64,000 nt of DNA from JANJTY01 sp038257155 (GCA_038257155.1 JBBSJP010000016.1:1-64000); one strand, 5' to 3'; positions 8,171 to 17,267 are shown, numbered from the stretch's first letter. Translations and numbers: made by a program. Notes: generated from the letters alone by a model not told the origin.

Positions 8171-10240
8171 TTTGACGGTCATGCCCGGCTGCGCGCCGGC
8201 ATCGACATCAAGGAGGAACAGGCCTTCCTCGCCGCCTGCCGACAGGATCATGCCCTCCGACAGGCCGAAGCGCATCTTGCGCGGCGCCAGGTTGGCAATG
8301 AACACGACCTTGCGGCCGACCAGCTTGTCTGGCTCTCCGTAGCCGGCGCGGATGCCGGAGAAGATCTGCCGCTTGCCGAGCTCGCCAGCGTCCAGTTCGA
8401 AGCGCAGCAATTTGTCCGAGCCATCGACGAACTCGCAGGCCAGCACCGTGCCAATGCGCAGGTCGAGCTTGGCGAAGTCGTCGATGCCGATGATCCCCGG
8501 GTTGGTCGCCTCCCCCTTGGCTGGCATTGATTTCTCTGCCGCCTTGCTCTTTGCAGGTGCAGCTGGCGCGGGCGCTGCGGAATTGGTGGGCTTGAGGGAT
8601 TCGGTGCTGGCTTCGACGACGGCCTGCACCTGCTTGGGGTCGATTCGGGTCATGAGGGGCTCGAACGGTTTGATGGTGTGGGACAGCAGCGGCAGGATGA
8701 TCTGATCCCAGGAGGCGACCGGCGCATCGAGGAAGCACTCTGCGCTACCGACGGTCGCGGGTAGCACCGGCTTCAGGCCGGTAGCCAGCACCCGAAACAG
8801 GTTGAGGCCCTGGGTGCAGACCGCCTGCAACTGGGCCTCGGCGCCTTCCTGCTTGGCGATCACCCAGGGTTTCTGGTCGTCGATGTAGCGATTGGCTTCG
8901 TCGGCCAGGGCCATTACCTGGCGAACCGCGCGGCTGAACTCGCCGTCTGCGTAGCTGGCACGAACCTCGTCCAACCCTGCGACAAAGCGCCTGTAAAGCG
9001 CAGGCTCAGGTAGCGAATCGGCCAGGCGTCCGTCAAAACGCTTGCTGATGAAGCCGGCGCAGCGGCTGGCCAGATTGACGAACTTGCCGACCAGATCCGA
9101 ATTGATCCGCTGGACGAAATCTTCGAGGTTGAGGTCGAGATCATCGACGCCAGCGCCGGTCTTGGCGGCGATGTAATAGCGCAGCGGCTCGGGCGGAAGA
9201 TGGTCCAGCCAGGTGCGGGCCTGGATGAACGTGCCGCGCGACTTGCTCATCTTGGCGCCGTTCACGGTGAGATAACCGTTCACATGCAGACGGGTGGGCG
9301 TGATGAAGCCCGAGCCCTGCAGCATCGCCGGCCAGAACAGGCCGTGGAAGTTGATGATGTCCTTGCCGATGAAGTGGTGCATGGCGACGCCGCTGCCCTC
9401 GCCCACCATCGCTTCGAAGTCCAGGCCTTTGAGCGCGCAGTAGGCCTTGAAACTGGCCAGGTAGCCCACCGGCGCGTCCAGCCAGACATAGAAGAACTTG
9501 CCTGGTGCATCAGGGATCGGAAATCCGAAGTAGGGCGCGTCGCGCGAGATGTCCCAGTCGCGCAGGCCACCGCCCAGCCACTCCATCAGCTTGGCCTTCA
9601 CCGCCGAATGCGCCACCTCACCGGCCAGCCAGTCGCGCAGGAAGGCCTCGAACTTCGGCAACTCGAAGAAGTAGTGCTCGGACTGGCGCAGTTCGGGCAC
9701 CGCGCCGGACACCGCCGAACGCGGATTTTTCAGGTCGGTGGGGGCGTAGGCCGCGCCGCAGACCTCACAGTTGTCGCCGTACTGATCCGGTGAGCCGCAT
9801 TTCGGGCATTCACCCTTGACGTAACGATCGGGCAGGAACATGCCGCGCTCGGGATCGAACAATTGCTCGATGGCGCGCGTTGCGATCACGCCACGCTCGC
9901 GCAGCGCCAGATAAATGCGCGTGGCGAGTTCCTGGTTCTCGGCCGAATGGGTGGAATGGTAGTGATCGAAGGCCACGCCGAACTCGGCGAAATCGCGCTC
10001 GTGGCTGGCCTGGATCTCGCGGATGTAGTCTTCCGGCGCCTGCCCCGCCTTCTCGGCGGCCAGCATGATCGGCGTGCCGTGCGCGTCGTCGGCACAGACG
10101 AAGTGCACCTGGCGCCCGCCCATGCGCTGCGCGCGCACCCAGATATCGGCCTGCACATAGCCGACCAGATGGCCCACGTGCAGGTGGCCATTAGCGTACG
10201 GTAGGGCGCAGGTGACGAAGGCGGTGGACTGGCTGGACAT
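8168..10240 (-). CDS. metG: Methionyl-tRNA synthetase
   Basis: MetG charges tRNA-Met and initiator tRNA in the cytoplasm. The 690-residue protein has the class I motifs HLHVGH (HIGH type, near residue 20) and AKMSKSRGTF (KMSKS). A zinc knuckle CPKCG...CEVCG lies in the connective peptide. The C-terminal tRNA-binding OB domain (about residues 585-690, beginning near IGIDDFAKLDLRIG) is typical of dimeric MetRS, and an Ala/Lys-rich linker precedes it. The ATG at 10240 starts MSSQSTAFVTCALPYANG as in homologues. The stop codon TAG coincides with the end of a REP-like palindrome, so the repeat abuts or has slightly altered the C terminus. Confidence 0.96.
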   Translation of the reverse strand: MSSQSTAFVTCALPYANGHLHVGHLVGYVQADIWVRAQRMGGRQVHFVCADDAHGTPIMLAAEKAGQAPEDYIREIQASHERDFAEFGVAFDHYHSTHSAENQELATRIYLALRERGVIATRAIEQLFDPERGMFLPDRYVKGECPKCGSPDQYGDNCEVCGAAYAPTDLKNPRSAVSGAVPELRQSEHYFFELPKFEAFLRDWLAGEVAHSAVKAKLMEWLGGGLRDWDISRDAPYFGFPIPDAPGKFFYVWLDAPVGYLASFKAYCALKGLDFEAMVGEGSGVAMHHFIGKDIINFHGLFWPAMLQGSGFITPTRLHVNGYLTVNGAKMSKSRGTFIQARTWLDHLPPEPLRYYIAAKTGAGVDDLDLNLEDFVQRINSDLVGKFVNLASRCAGFISKRFDGRLADSLPEPALYRRFVAGLDEVRASYADGEFSRAVRQVMALADEANRYIDDQKPWVIAKQEGAEAQLQAVCTQGLNLFRVLATGLKPVLPATVGSAECFLDAPVASWDQIILPLLSHTIKPFEPLMTRIDPKQVQAVVEASTESLKPTNSAAPAPAAPAKSKAAEKSMPAKGEATNPGIIGIDDFAKLDLRIGTVLACEFVDGSDKLLRFELDAGELGKRQIFSGIRAGYGEPDKLVGRKVVFIANLAPRKMRFGLSEGMILSAGGEEGLFLLDVDAGAQPGMTVK

Positions 10241-10375
10241 CGTGCTGCCGCATGAAGTGGGGGCGCGATTATCCCAGATGGCGCGAGGCAGCGCGTCGCG
10301 CACAGCAAAGCCGGCGCGATTCCGCGACAATGGCCGGCTTCGGCAGCTACTTGCCGCACCTTTCCGGACTTTGCC

Positions 10376-11461
10376 ATGCACCCACTTGAACCCGCCATCC
10401 GCGCCGCCTTGGCCGCGATCGTCGATCCCCACACCGAGCAGCCGCTCGGCAATGCGGCAATCCGTGGACTGGGCATTGATGGCGCCAAGGTCGCAGTGGA
10501 GCTCGGCCTGTCCTATCCCGCAGCAGGTTGGCATGACGAGCTGTCGACCCTGGCCAGGGCCGCGGTCGAGGCAATCGAGGGTATCGAAACCGCGACCGTG
10601 CTGATCAGTACCCGCATCAGCAGCCATCGGGTGCAGAAGGAACTCACCCCGATGCCCTCGGTGCGCAACATCATCGCGATCGCCTCAGGCAAGGGCGGCG
10701 TCGGCAAGTCCACCACAGCGGTGAACCTGGCCCTGGCGCTGCAGGCCGAGGGCGCGCGCGTCGGCGTGTTGGACGCCGACATCTACGGACCCAGCGTTCC
10801 GCGCATGTTGGGACTGAGTGGTCGTCCCGAATCACCCGACGGCAAGCACATCACGCCGAAGCACGGTCATGGCCTGCAGGCCATGTCGATCGGCCTGCTG
10901 GTGGGCGAGGACACGCCAATGATCTGGCGCGGTCCGATGGTCACCCAGGCCCTGCAGCAGATGCTGACCGAAACGCTGTGGGACGATCTCGATTACCTGG
11001 TCATCGACCTGCCGCCCGGCACCGGTGACATCCAGCTCACCCTGAGCCAGCGCGTGCCGGTCTCCGGTGCGGTCATCGTCACCACGCCGCAGGACATCGC
11101 GCTGCTGGATGCGAAGAAGGGCCTGAAGATGTTCGAGAAGGTCGAAGTGCCGGTGCTTGGCATCGTCGAGAACATGGCCGTGCACGTGTGCTCGAACTGC
11201 GGCCACGCCGAGCACATCTTCGGCGCCGGCGGTGGCGAGCGCATGGCGCAGGAATATGGCGTGCCGCTGCTGGGCTCATTGCCACTCGACATTCGCATCC
11301 GCGAACAGGCCGATGGCGGCATACCCAGCGTGGCTGCGGATCCCGACTCGCCCGCTGCACTGGCCTACCGCCTCATTGCGCGGCGCCTCGGCGCAAAGCT
11401 GTCGCAGCAGTCGCGCAACAAGCAGATCGGCTTTCCCAGCATCGTCATCCAGAACACCTGA
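10376..11461 (+). CDS. apbC: Fe-S cluster carrier ATPase ApbC/Mrp
   Basis: ApbC (Mrp/NBP35 family) is a P-loop ATPase that carries or transfers [4Fe-4S] clusters in the cytoplasm. The 361-residue protein has an N-terminal MIP18/DUF59 domain (about residues 5-80). The ATPase domain follows, with the deviant Walker A SGKGGVGKST (around 104-113), the switch DADIYGPSVP and IDLPPGTGD. The cluster-binding CxxC is in VHVCSNCGHAEHIFG. The gene is divergent from metG with 135 bp between the starts. In Xanthomonas-like genomes dcd usually follows; here about 4 kb of accessory genes separate the two. Confidence 0.93.
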   Translation: MHPLEPAIRAALAAIVDPHTEQPLGNAAIRGLGIDGAKVAVELGLSYPAAGWHDELSTLARAAVEAIEGIETATVLISTRISSHRVQKELTPMPSVRNIIAIASGKGGVGKSTTAVNLALALQAEGARVGVLDADIYGPSVPRMLGLSGRPESPDGKHITPKHGHGLQAMSIGLLVGEDTPMIWRGPMVTQALQQMLTETLWDDLDYLVIDLPPGTGDIQLTLSQRVPVSGAVIVTTPQDIALLDAKKGLKMFEKVEVPVLGIVENMAVHVCSNCGHAEHIFGAGGGERMAQEYGVPLLGSLPLDIRIREQADGGIPSVAADPDSPAALAYRLIARRLGAKLSQQSRNKQIGFPSIVIQNT

Positions 11462-11483
11462 GTCGCGCGCCTTTGCCCATGAG

Positions 11484-11924
11484 TCAAGCGGCACGTACGG
11501 TGACCTTGGCTCCTTCCAGCATGGTAGCCGCCACCCAGCCATAGAACCTGATCCAGGCCCGGCGACCTGGTTCGTCCAGCGATTGCTCGGCCAACTCATC
11601 GACGGTCGCAACCAGCGCCTCGCCAACCAGCATGTAGTGCACCGCCTTGGCGCCGTAGCCCAGATGGCGCGCACCGAGTTGGCGCAGTGCTGGCTCCAGC
11701 GTGTCTGGCCGCGCCAGGCCGCGCAACAGCACAACGATTGCCTGGGTCAGTTTCTGCTGCTGGTGCCCGATATCCTCCGGGAACAGGCTGCGCAGTCCGG
11801 GCGACAGCAGAAAGAGGCGCTCGTAGAAGCGCCGCCCGAATCCCTCAGGATCACGCAACGCGGACGCGAAGCTGGCCTTGATCGCTTCGACGTCCGCTAC
11901 CGGGAAGGAAGGAGACTCAGACAC
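11484..11924 (-). CDS. Single-domain globin, flavohemoglobin type
   Basis: A 146-residue protein with the layout of a bacterial haemoglobin domain and no reductase part. FYERLFLLSPGLRSLFP (about 33-49) matches the B/C helices, with Tyr34 in the B10 position. Gln55/56 lie near the E7 position. RHLGYGAKAVHYMLVGEALV (about 86-105) holds His87 as the probable proximal haem ligand. These features suggest O2 or NO binding as in Vitreoscilla-type haemoglobins; the substrate is not certain. The start is a GTG. It follows a small secreted-protein gene by 20 nt and is convergent with apbC, in the block between apbC and dcd. Confidence 0.75.
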   Translation of the reverse strand: MSESPSFPVADVEAIKASFASALRDPEGFGRRFYERLFLLSPGLRSLFPEDIGHQQQKLTQAIVVLLRGLARPDTLEPALRQLGARHLGYGAKAVHYMLVGEALVATVDELAEQSLDEPGRRAWIRFYGWVAATMLEGAKVTVRAA

Positions 11925-11944
11925 GCTGATTATCTCGCCAAGGC

Positions 11945-12232
11945 TCAGTTGGATTCGATTGCATCGATCCGCTCACGCCGCACCAGGATGGACGAGTGCT
12001 CGCGGTTGCTCAGCACCACCACATCCGGACCGATCGCCTTGACCAGGCCGCCAATAGCCTCTCCGTTGACGTGCACGACAATGCCGCGCTTGGCTTCATG
12101 ACTGGCCTTCAGCACCTTCAGCGCCTCTCGTTCAAACGTATCTGCCGATGCAGGAGCGGTGTCCTGGGCGGCGGCTGAAGCAGAGAGCAGCACCGAGAGC
12201 AAAAGGGCTGGAAACAGTTGCTGAGTATTCAT
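11945..12232 (-). CDS. Small exported protein, Sm-like beta pattern
   Basis: A 95-residue protein with a clear signal peptide (hydrophobic LFPALLLSVLLSASAAAQ, cleavage likely after AAA or AQ). The mature part of roughly 70 residues has an acidic helix, then the strand pattern RGIVVHVNGEAIGGLVKAIG, DVVVLSNRE, SSILVRRERIDAIE. This resembles the five-strand Sm/LSm barrel, but the similarity is from reading only. The ATG at 12232 was chosen because AGAAGG lies 9 nt upstream; an ATG 9 nt earlier would sit on that site. It is upstream of the globin gene, probably in one transcript, and divergent from the ECF sigma gene. Function unknown. Confidence 0.65.
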   Translation of the reverse strand: MNTQQLFPALLLSVLLSASAAAQDTAPASADTFEREALKVLKASHEAKRGIVVHVNGEAIGGLVKAIGPDVVVLSNREHSSILVRRERIDAIESN

Positions 12233-12347
12233 GGTGGTCATCCTTCTGGAATTGGGGATGGCGTGACGCCAGCGGGACGCACACGTCACTGCGGCACGCC
12301 CTCAGACCGGGATACGCCGATCCGCGCGCCAACCGGGCATCCGGGCC

Positions 12348-12438
12348 CGGACATTTCATGAGACCGTGGGAAAGTGCCCGATCCGGCTCGCTGGGGCCGA
12401 GTTTTGCCGACCAAGCGCGCCGCCTCATGAAATGTCCG
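12348..12438. repeat. 15-bp inverted repeat in divergent spacer
   Basis: CGGACATTTCATGAG (12348-12362) is repeated exactly in inverse orientation (12424-12438), enclosing about 61 bp. It lies between the divergent starts of the small exported protein gene and the ECF sigma gene. The core ATTTCATGA also occurs at the ends of the era-recO element, so this may be a related small repeat. An operator role cannot be excluded. Confidence 0.6.
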
Positions 12439-12509
12439 CGCGGTTCACGCTTGCCCACAACCCGGCCGCGCTCCACACTCATGGGGACCGTCACTCGCGC
12501 CGCTACGCC

Positions 12510-13094
12510 ATGAACTCCAGTCCGGAGCTAACCACCCTGCTGCAAGCGGTCGGCGCTGGCGACTCGGATGCCGCCCAGCGCCTCTACCTGCTGGCCTATG
12601 GCGAACTCAAGCGCCTCGCCAAGGGTGCCCTGCGACGATCCGGTGGCGGCCGCGGGGTGACCCCGACCACGCTGGTGCACGAGGCTTACATGAAGATCGC
12701 GCAGGGCGCAGCTGGCGGCCCGGGCAACAGCGAGCACTTCTACAGCCTGTTCGCGCGGGTCATGCGTCAGGTGCTGCTGGACATCGTGCGCCAGCAAGGC
12801 ACCGTCAAGCATGGCGCGGGGCAACGTGAAGTCGAACTTACCGAAGGCATCGCCGAACCCGCACGCCCGATTGAAGACCTGCTGCAGATCGATGCGGCTC
12901 TGACCCAGCTTGAGCAGACCGACGCCGACCTGGCACAGCTGGTGGAGTGGCATTTCTTTGGCGGGCTTTCCTTCGTGGAGATCGCCGCGGCACGTGGTGT
13001 CAACGAGCGCACCGTGCGCCGCCATTGGGACATGGCCCGTGCCCTCTTGCTCGATGCCATGCCGGAAGCACCGGACGACGCCGGGTCGCACTGA
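12510..13094 (+). CDS. ECF-type RNA polymerase sigma factor
   Basis: A 194-residue sigma-70 family protein of the ECF subgroup usually encoded beside Ser/Thr kinases. Region 2 is seen as YGELKRLAKGALRR...VTPTTLVHEAYMKI, then FYSLFARVMRQVLLDIVRQQ. Region 4 with its helix-turn-helix is VEWHFFGGLSFVEIAAARGVNERTVRRHWDMARALL. No anti-sigma factor is nearby. Three nucleotides after the stop comes a transmembrane kinase, which is the likely regulator. The ATG at 12510 gives the normal family N terminus; the frame is open further upstream but there only covers the inverted repeat. Confidence 0.85.
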   Translation: MNSSPELTTLLQAVGAGDSDAAQRLYLLAYGELKRLAKGALRRSGGGRGVTPTTLVHEAYMKIAQGAAGGPGNSEHFYSLFARVMRQVLLDIVRQQGTVKHGAGQREVELTEGIAEPARPIEDLLQIDAALTQLEQTDADLAQLVEWHFFGGLSFVEIAAARGVNERTVRRHWDMARALLLDAMPEAPDDAGSH

Positions 13095-13097
13095 GTC

Positions 13098-15629
13098 ATG
13101 AACCAGGCGCTGCAGCCGGAACGCTGGAAGCAACTCAGGCCGCTGCTGGATCAGGCACTTGACCTCGGCCCGGCCGAGCGCCTTGCACTGCTCAATGAAG
13201 TCGGTCGCGAATCGCCTGGCCTGCGTGCCGATCTGGAACGCCTGCTGGCACTGCACGAACAGACTACCGGTCTGCAGGAATCGGCAGCCGTGATGGCCGG
13301 AGAAAAGCTCCTGCCGGGCGCCGGCTCCTCGTCCAGCACTCAGCAGCGCCTGTTGGAAAAGCGTATCGGCCCCTACGTGCTACGCCGCCTTATCGGCTAT
13401 GGCGGGATGGGCGCAGTCTACGAGGGCGAGCGTGTCGAGGGCGGTTTCCGCCAGCAGGTGGCGATCAAACTGATTTCCGGCATGCATCCCGGCCTGCATC
13501 AGCGCTTTGCGCGCGAGCGGCAGATCCTGGCCGAACTCAAACACCCGAACATTCCGCAATTGTTCGACGGCGGCGAAACCGAAGACGGCATGCCCTTCCT
13601 GGTACAGGAGTACGTCGAGGGCACGAACCTGATCGAATTTGCCACGGCGCGCGGGGCCGACCTGGACTTGCGCCTGGGCCTGTTGGTTAAAGTGGCCGAG
13701 GCGCTGGCCTACGCCCACCGGCGCAAGGTGCTGCATCGCGACATCAAGCCCGGCAACATCCTGGTGACCGGCGATGGAGCGGTCAAACTGCTCGATTTCG
13801 GCATCGCGAAGCTGCTGGAAGACACCGACCAACCGACCCTGACCCAACACCTGATCGGGCCGATGACACCGGAGTACGCCGCGCCGGAGCAGTTTCGCGG
13901 TGGCGCGGTGGGCGTGGCAACGGATATCTACCAGTTTGGCGTGCTGGCTTTCCACCTGCTGGCCGGACGCAGTCCCTATCGCGTCAGCAGCGTCGACTCG
14001 CAAGCCTTTGCCAACGCGGTCTGCGAACAGGCCCCTTTGTCCTTGCTTGCCGCCATCGATACAAGGCCGGGGCACTCGTTGGGTGATACCTCGAACACCG
14101 GCCGGCGTCGCAGTCGCCGGCAGCGCCTGAATGACCTCGACCGCATCCTGCAACGCTGCCTGGAGAAGGACCCGACGCGACGCTATGCCGACATGGTGGC
14201 CCTCATCGCGGATCTGGAAGCGGTGCGCGCAGAGGTCGTGCCAGCCGCGCGCCGCCAGCAGGACCGGCGTCGTGGCTTGCGCCTGCTGGGCGGTGCCTTG
14301 CTGCTGGGCGGCGTGGTGTGGGCGCTGCTGCTATTGCCGTGGCCCACCGACTGGGGCGATCCGTGGGCAAGCGATCCGGCCCTGCACGCCCTCGGGCTGG
14401 GGCGTGCCCACCTGCATACCGCGCGCGCCGATTCGGAGGACGTGCTGCGTCGGGCAATTCTCACCGAGGCACGCGGTGACTTGCCCGGCGCACTCGCCCT
14501 GCTTGAGAGTGTGCATGCCGCCGATGCACGCACACCGGTTCCCGCCATGCTGCTGGGATATTGGACGCCACCCTCGGCCAGCGGACTGTCTGGTCAGGCC
14601 TGGCAGGAGCAGGCGCGCGCGCGCCTGCAATCGGTGGAAGACCCGGCGCTGGACCTGCTGCTGCGTTTCATCGTCAGTGATTCGTCGGGCAACTACGAAG
14701 ACGCACTGGGTTACTCTGCCGCGCTGCTGGAGCTGAAACCCGAGGCCTGGTTCCTGCATCTGGCCCGCGCCCACATGCTGAGCGCCCGCGGCCTGCCCAG
14801 CGCCGCGCTGCGCGAGCTGCAGCAGATCCGCGCCACTCAGCTGAGTCATCGCAAGCTGGTTGATGCCATCGCCGATCGTGCCTCGCTGGGCGACCTCGCA
14901 GGCGCGCGTGCCATGTCCAGCAGGCTGGATGTGGCGGAAGACGATCCACTACGCCTGATGCTGCAGGCGCGCCTGACGTATACCAGTGGCGACCTGCGTG
15001 GCGCCCGCGACCTGTTCGCGCAGACGGTTGATCGCGCACGTGCGGTGGGCCGCCTGGAGATCGAGGCCCGCGCCCTGCTGTATGTAGGCGTGCTGGAGGG
15101 TGCGCTGGGACACTTCGACGCTGCCGCCGCGCCGCTGCGCACCGCCCGCGAACGCCTCGCGGCGCGCGGCCAGAGCAATTTTGCGATCGATGCTTCGCTC
15201 GCCCTGGCGCAACTCGCCGCTCTGCGTGGCGACCAGGAAGCCACCCGGCGTGAGGTCGCATCGGCTCGCAGCCTGCACGACAGCCAGGGCGTGGCGCGTC
15301 TCGACTGGCGGCTGGAGCTGTTCGCAGCGCGACTGCTCGGCGAGATCGATGCGATGCCGCAGGATGACGCGAGCCTCGGCTGGTCGCTTCTTGTCACCCG
15401 CGCTGCCCTGATCCAGGGTGAGGTCGACGAGGCCCGCAGTCGCTTGCAGCGCGCCGAGGAACGCGGCGCCAGCGAGAGCCGGCTGATCGAGGAATATGCC
15501 CTGCTGTGCCGCGAACTTGGACGCGAGGAACCCGTTCTGGCACCCATCGATCCACCGTTTCAGCCCTACTCACGTTTCGCTGCACGCTGGGCACTGGGTG
15601 CCGGTGGCAGCGTGGTTCCGCAGCACTGA
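13098..15629 (+). CDS. Transmembrane Ser/Thr protein kinase with TPR-like C terminus
   Basis: An 843-residue Hanks-type kinase. After an N-terminal helical region (1-90), the kinase domain (about 92-375) has the glycine loop IGYGGMGAVYEG and the ATP-binding Lys124 in VAIK. It also has the catalytic loop HRDIKPGNIL (HRD at 213-215), DFG at 233-235 and the APE motif in YAAPEQF. One membrane helix (about 395-414) separates it from a mainly alpha-helical, TPR-like part (about 430-840) that should lie in the periplasm. All catalytic residues are present. The gene starts 3 nt after the ECF sigma stop, so both belong to one unit; sigma control by this kinase is inferred. Substrates are unknown. Confidence 0.85.
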   Translation: MNQALQPERWKQLRPLLDQALDLGPAERLALLNEVGRESPGLRADLERLLALHEQTTGLQESAAVMAGEKLLPGAGSSSSTQQRLLEKRIGPYVLRRLIGYGGMGAVYEGERVEGGFRQQVAIKLISGMHPGLHQRFARERQILAELKHPNIPQLFDGGETEDGMPFLVQEYVEGTNLIEFATARGADLDLRLGLLVKVAEALAYAHRRKVLHRDIKPGNILVTGDGAVKLLDFGIAKLLEDTDQPTLTQHLIGPMTPEYAAPEQFRGGAVGVATDIYQFGVLAFHLLAGRSPYRVSSVDSQAFANAVCEQAPLSLLAAIDTRPGHSLGDTSNTGRRRSRRQRLNDLDRILQRCLEKDPTRRYADMVALIADLEAVRAEVVPAARRQQDRRRGLRLLGGALLLGGVVWALLLLPWPTDWGDPWASDPALHALGLGRAHLHTARADSEDVLRRAILTEARGDLPGALALLESVHAADARTPVPAMLLGYWTPPSASGLSGQAWQEQARARLQSVEDPALDLLLRFIVSDSSGNYEDALGYSAALLELKPEAWFLHLARAHMLSARGLPSAALRELQQIRATQLSHRKLVDAIADRASLGDLAGARAMSSRLDVAEDDPLRLMLQARLTYTSGDLRGARDLFAQTVDRARAVGRLEIEARALLYVGVLEGALGHFDAAAAPLRTARERLAARGQSNFAIDASLALAQLAALRGDQEATRREVASARSLHDSQGVARLDWRLELFAARLLGEIDAMPQDDASLGWSLLVTRAALIQGEVDEARSRLQRAEERGASESRLIEEYALLCRELGREEPVLAPIDPPFQPYSRFAARWALGAGGSVVPQH

Positions 15630-15743
15630 CGCGCACTGCGGAAATGCCCTGCGCGGCGCGACCGGGCGCCGGGTACAACGAAGCGCCGGTTTGACCGACA
15701 ATGGCCGCCCCGCGCGCCGCGCCGCCCTAACCCACGAGTCCGC

Positions 15744-16310
15744 ATGAGCATCAAGTCCGACCACTGGATCCGCCGCATGGCCGCCACCGGCATGATCGAC
15801 CCCTTCGAGCCCGGCCAGGTGCGCGCCAACGCTGCCGGCGGCAAGATCGTCTCCTATGGCACCTCGAGCTACGGCTATGACGTGCGCTGCGCCGACGAGT
15901 TCAAGGTGTTCACCAATATCAATTCGACCGTGGTCGATCCGAAGGACTTCGACCCGAAGAGCTTTGTCGACTTCCGGGGCGAGGTCTGCATCATCCCGCC
16001 GAATTCCTTTGCCCTGGCGCGCACGGTGGAGTTCTTCCGCATCCCGCGCAGCACCCTGGTGATCTGCCTGGGCAAGAGCACCTACGCGCGTTGCGGCATC
16101 ATCGTCAATGTCACGCCGCTGGAGCCCGAGTGGGAAGGCCACGTGACCCTGGAGTTCTCCAATACCACGCCGCTGCCAGCCAAGATCTACGCCAATGAAG
16201 GCGTGGCACAGATGCTGTTTTTCGAGTCCGACGAGGTCTGCTCGACCAGCTACCGGGATCGCGGTGGCAAGTATCAGGGGCAGACGGGAGTCACGCTGCC
16301 TAAGACGTGA
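15744..16310 (+). CDS. dcd: dCTP deaminase
   Basis: Dcd converts dCTP to dUTP and ammonia, feeding thymidylate synthesis. The 188-residue protein has SYGTSSYGYDVRCADEF near the N terminus, LGKSTYARCGIIVNVTPLEPEWEG with the catalytic Arg and Glu, and GKYQGQTGVTLPKT at the C terminus. Length and motifs match the homotrimeric E. coli-type enzyme. It follows the kinase gene by 114 nt and is followed by a GGGAACG repeat. In relatives it sits next to apbC, so the globin-sigma-kinase block looks like an insertion between them. Confidence 0.95.
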   Translation: MSIKSDHWIRRMAATGMIDPFEPGQVRANAAGGKIVSYGTSSYGYDVRCADEFKVFTNINSTVVDPKDFDPKSFVDFRGEVCIIPPNSFALARTVEFFRIPRSTLVICLGKSTYARCGIIVNVTPLEPEWEGHVTLEFSNTTPLPAKIYANEGVAQMLFFESDEVCSTSYRDRGGKYQGQTGVTLPKT

Positions 16311-16313
16311 AGC

Positions 16314-16337
16314 GGGAACGGGGAACGGGGAACGGGA
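16314..16337 (+). repeat. GGGAACG heptamer array
   Basis: About three tandem copies of GGGAACG follow directly after the dcd stop. Similar arrays occur at 17374-17420, 23782-23817 and 23893-23929, in both orientations. Confidence 0.8.
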
Positions 16338-16406
16338 GAGCGTGCATGAGGCGGGGCGAACCTGCCGCGTTGGCGAGCAGGTTCATCCGTATCCCGAAAC
16401 TGAGCT

Positions 16407-17267
16407 TCAGAACTTGCCGGCCTGGTAGTCGGCCATGGCCTGCATGATCTCTTCGCGGGTGTTCATCACGAAGGGGCCGTAGCGGGCGACCGGCTCGCGC
16501 AAGGGGCGGCCGGCAACCAGGATCGCGCGCGACTCGGTCTCGCGGCCTTCCAGCAGCACGCTGTCGCCCTCACTCAGCACGGCCAACTCGCGCGCCTGCA
16601 CGGTTGCGGCGTCGCTGCCTTCGCCGACCCGCAATGCGCCCTCGTAGACGTAGAGGAAGGCACTGTGGCCGACCGGCAGATCGTGCAGGAAGCGGCTGCC
16701 GGCCTCGATGCGCAGGTCGAGATAGGTTGGCTCGGTAGCCGGCTGCTCGATCGGACCCCGCACCTCGCCGATGCGACCAGCAATCAGCTTGGCGCGCACA
16801 CCCGCGGCGGGGGAGACCTCCGGAATGCGATCCGGCGCGTACTCCTGGTAGCGCGGCGCGCCCATCTTGTCCCTGGCCGGCAGGTTGATCCACAACTGGA
16901 AACCGCGCATGCGGCCTTCCTCCTGCTCGGGCATTTCCGAATGCACGATGCCGCGTCCAGCCGTCATCCACTGCACCGAGCCGGGCACCAGCACACCCTC
17001 GTTGCCATGGTTGTCCTTGTGCCGCATGCGCCCGTCGAGCATGTAGGTGACGGTCTCGAAGCCACGATGCGGATGCGACGGGAAACCGGCGATGTAGTCC
17101 TCGGCCTTGTCGGTGCCGAACTCGTCCAGCATCAGGAAGGGGTCGAGATCCGACAGTTGTGGCGTACCGATCACCCGGGTCAGCTTGACCCCGGCGCCAT
17201 CCGAGGTCGGCATGCCGCGCTGCACGCGCAGCACGCGACGGGTGGTGGTGGAAAGTTCAGTGCTCAT
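16407..17267 (-). CDS. Pirin family protein
   Basis: A 286-residue bicupin of the pirin family. The N-terminal cupin carries the metal-site pattern GFPSHPHRGFETVTYMLDG, then GSVQWMTAGRGIVHSEMP, with the His/His/His/Glu ligands intact. The C-terminal cupin lacks ligands, as usual. Bacterial pirins include quercetinase-like dioxygenases and proteins of unknown role; the substrate cannot be read here. The ATG at 17267 is supported by an excellent AAGGAGG 5 nt upstream, which rules out a longer start. GGGAACG arrays in inverse orientation flank the gene on both sides. Confidence 0.85.
   Translation of the reverse strand: MSTELSTTTRRVLRVQRGMPTSDGAGVKLTRVIGTPQLSDLDPFLMLDEFGTDKAEDYIAGFPSHPHRGFETVTYMLDGRMRHKDNHGNEGVLVPGSVQWMTAGRGIVHSEMPEQEEGRMRGFQLWINLPARDKMGAPRYQEYAPDRIPEVSPAAGVRAKLIAGRIGEVRGPIEQPATEPTYLDLRIEAGSRFLHDLPVGHSAFLYVYEGALRVGEGSDAATVQARELAVLSEGDSVLLEGRETESRAILVAGRPLREPVARYGPFVMNTREEIMQAMADYQAGKF

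Noticed and set aside
10241..10627. N-terminal extension of metG
   Set aside because: It covers the divergent apbC start and has no MetRS similarity; homologues begin at the ATG at 10240.
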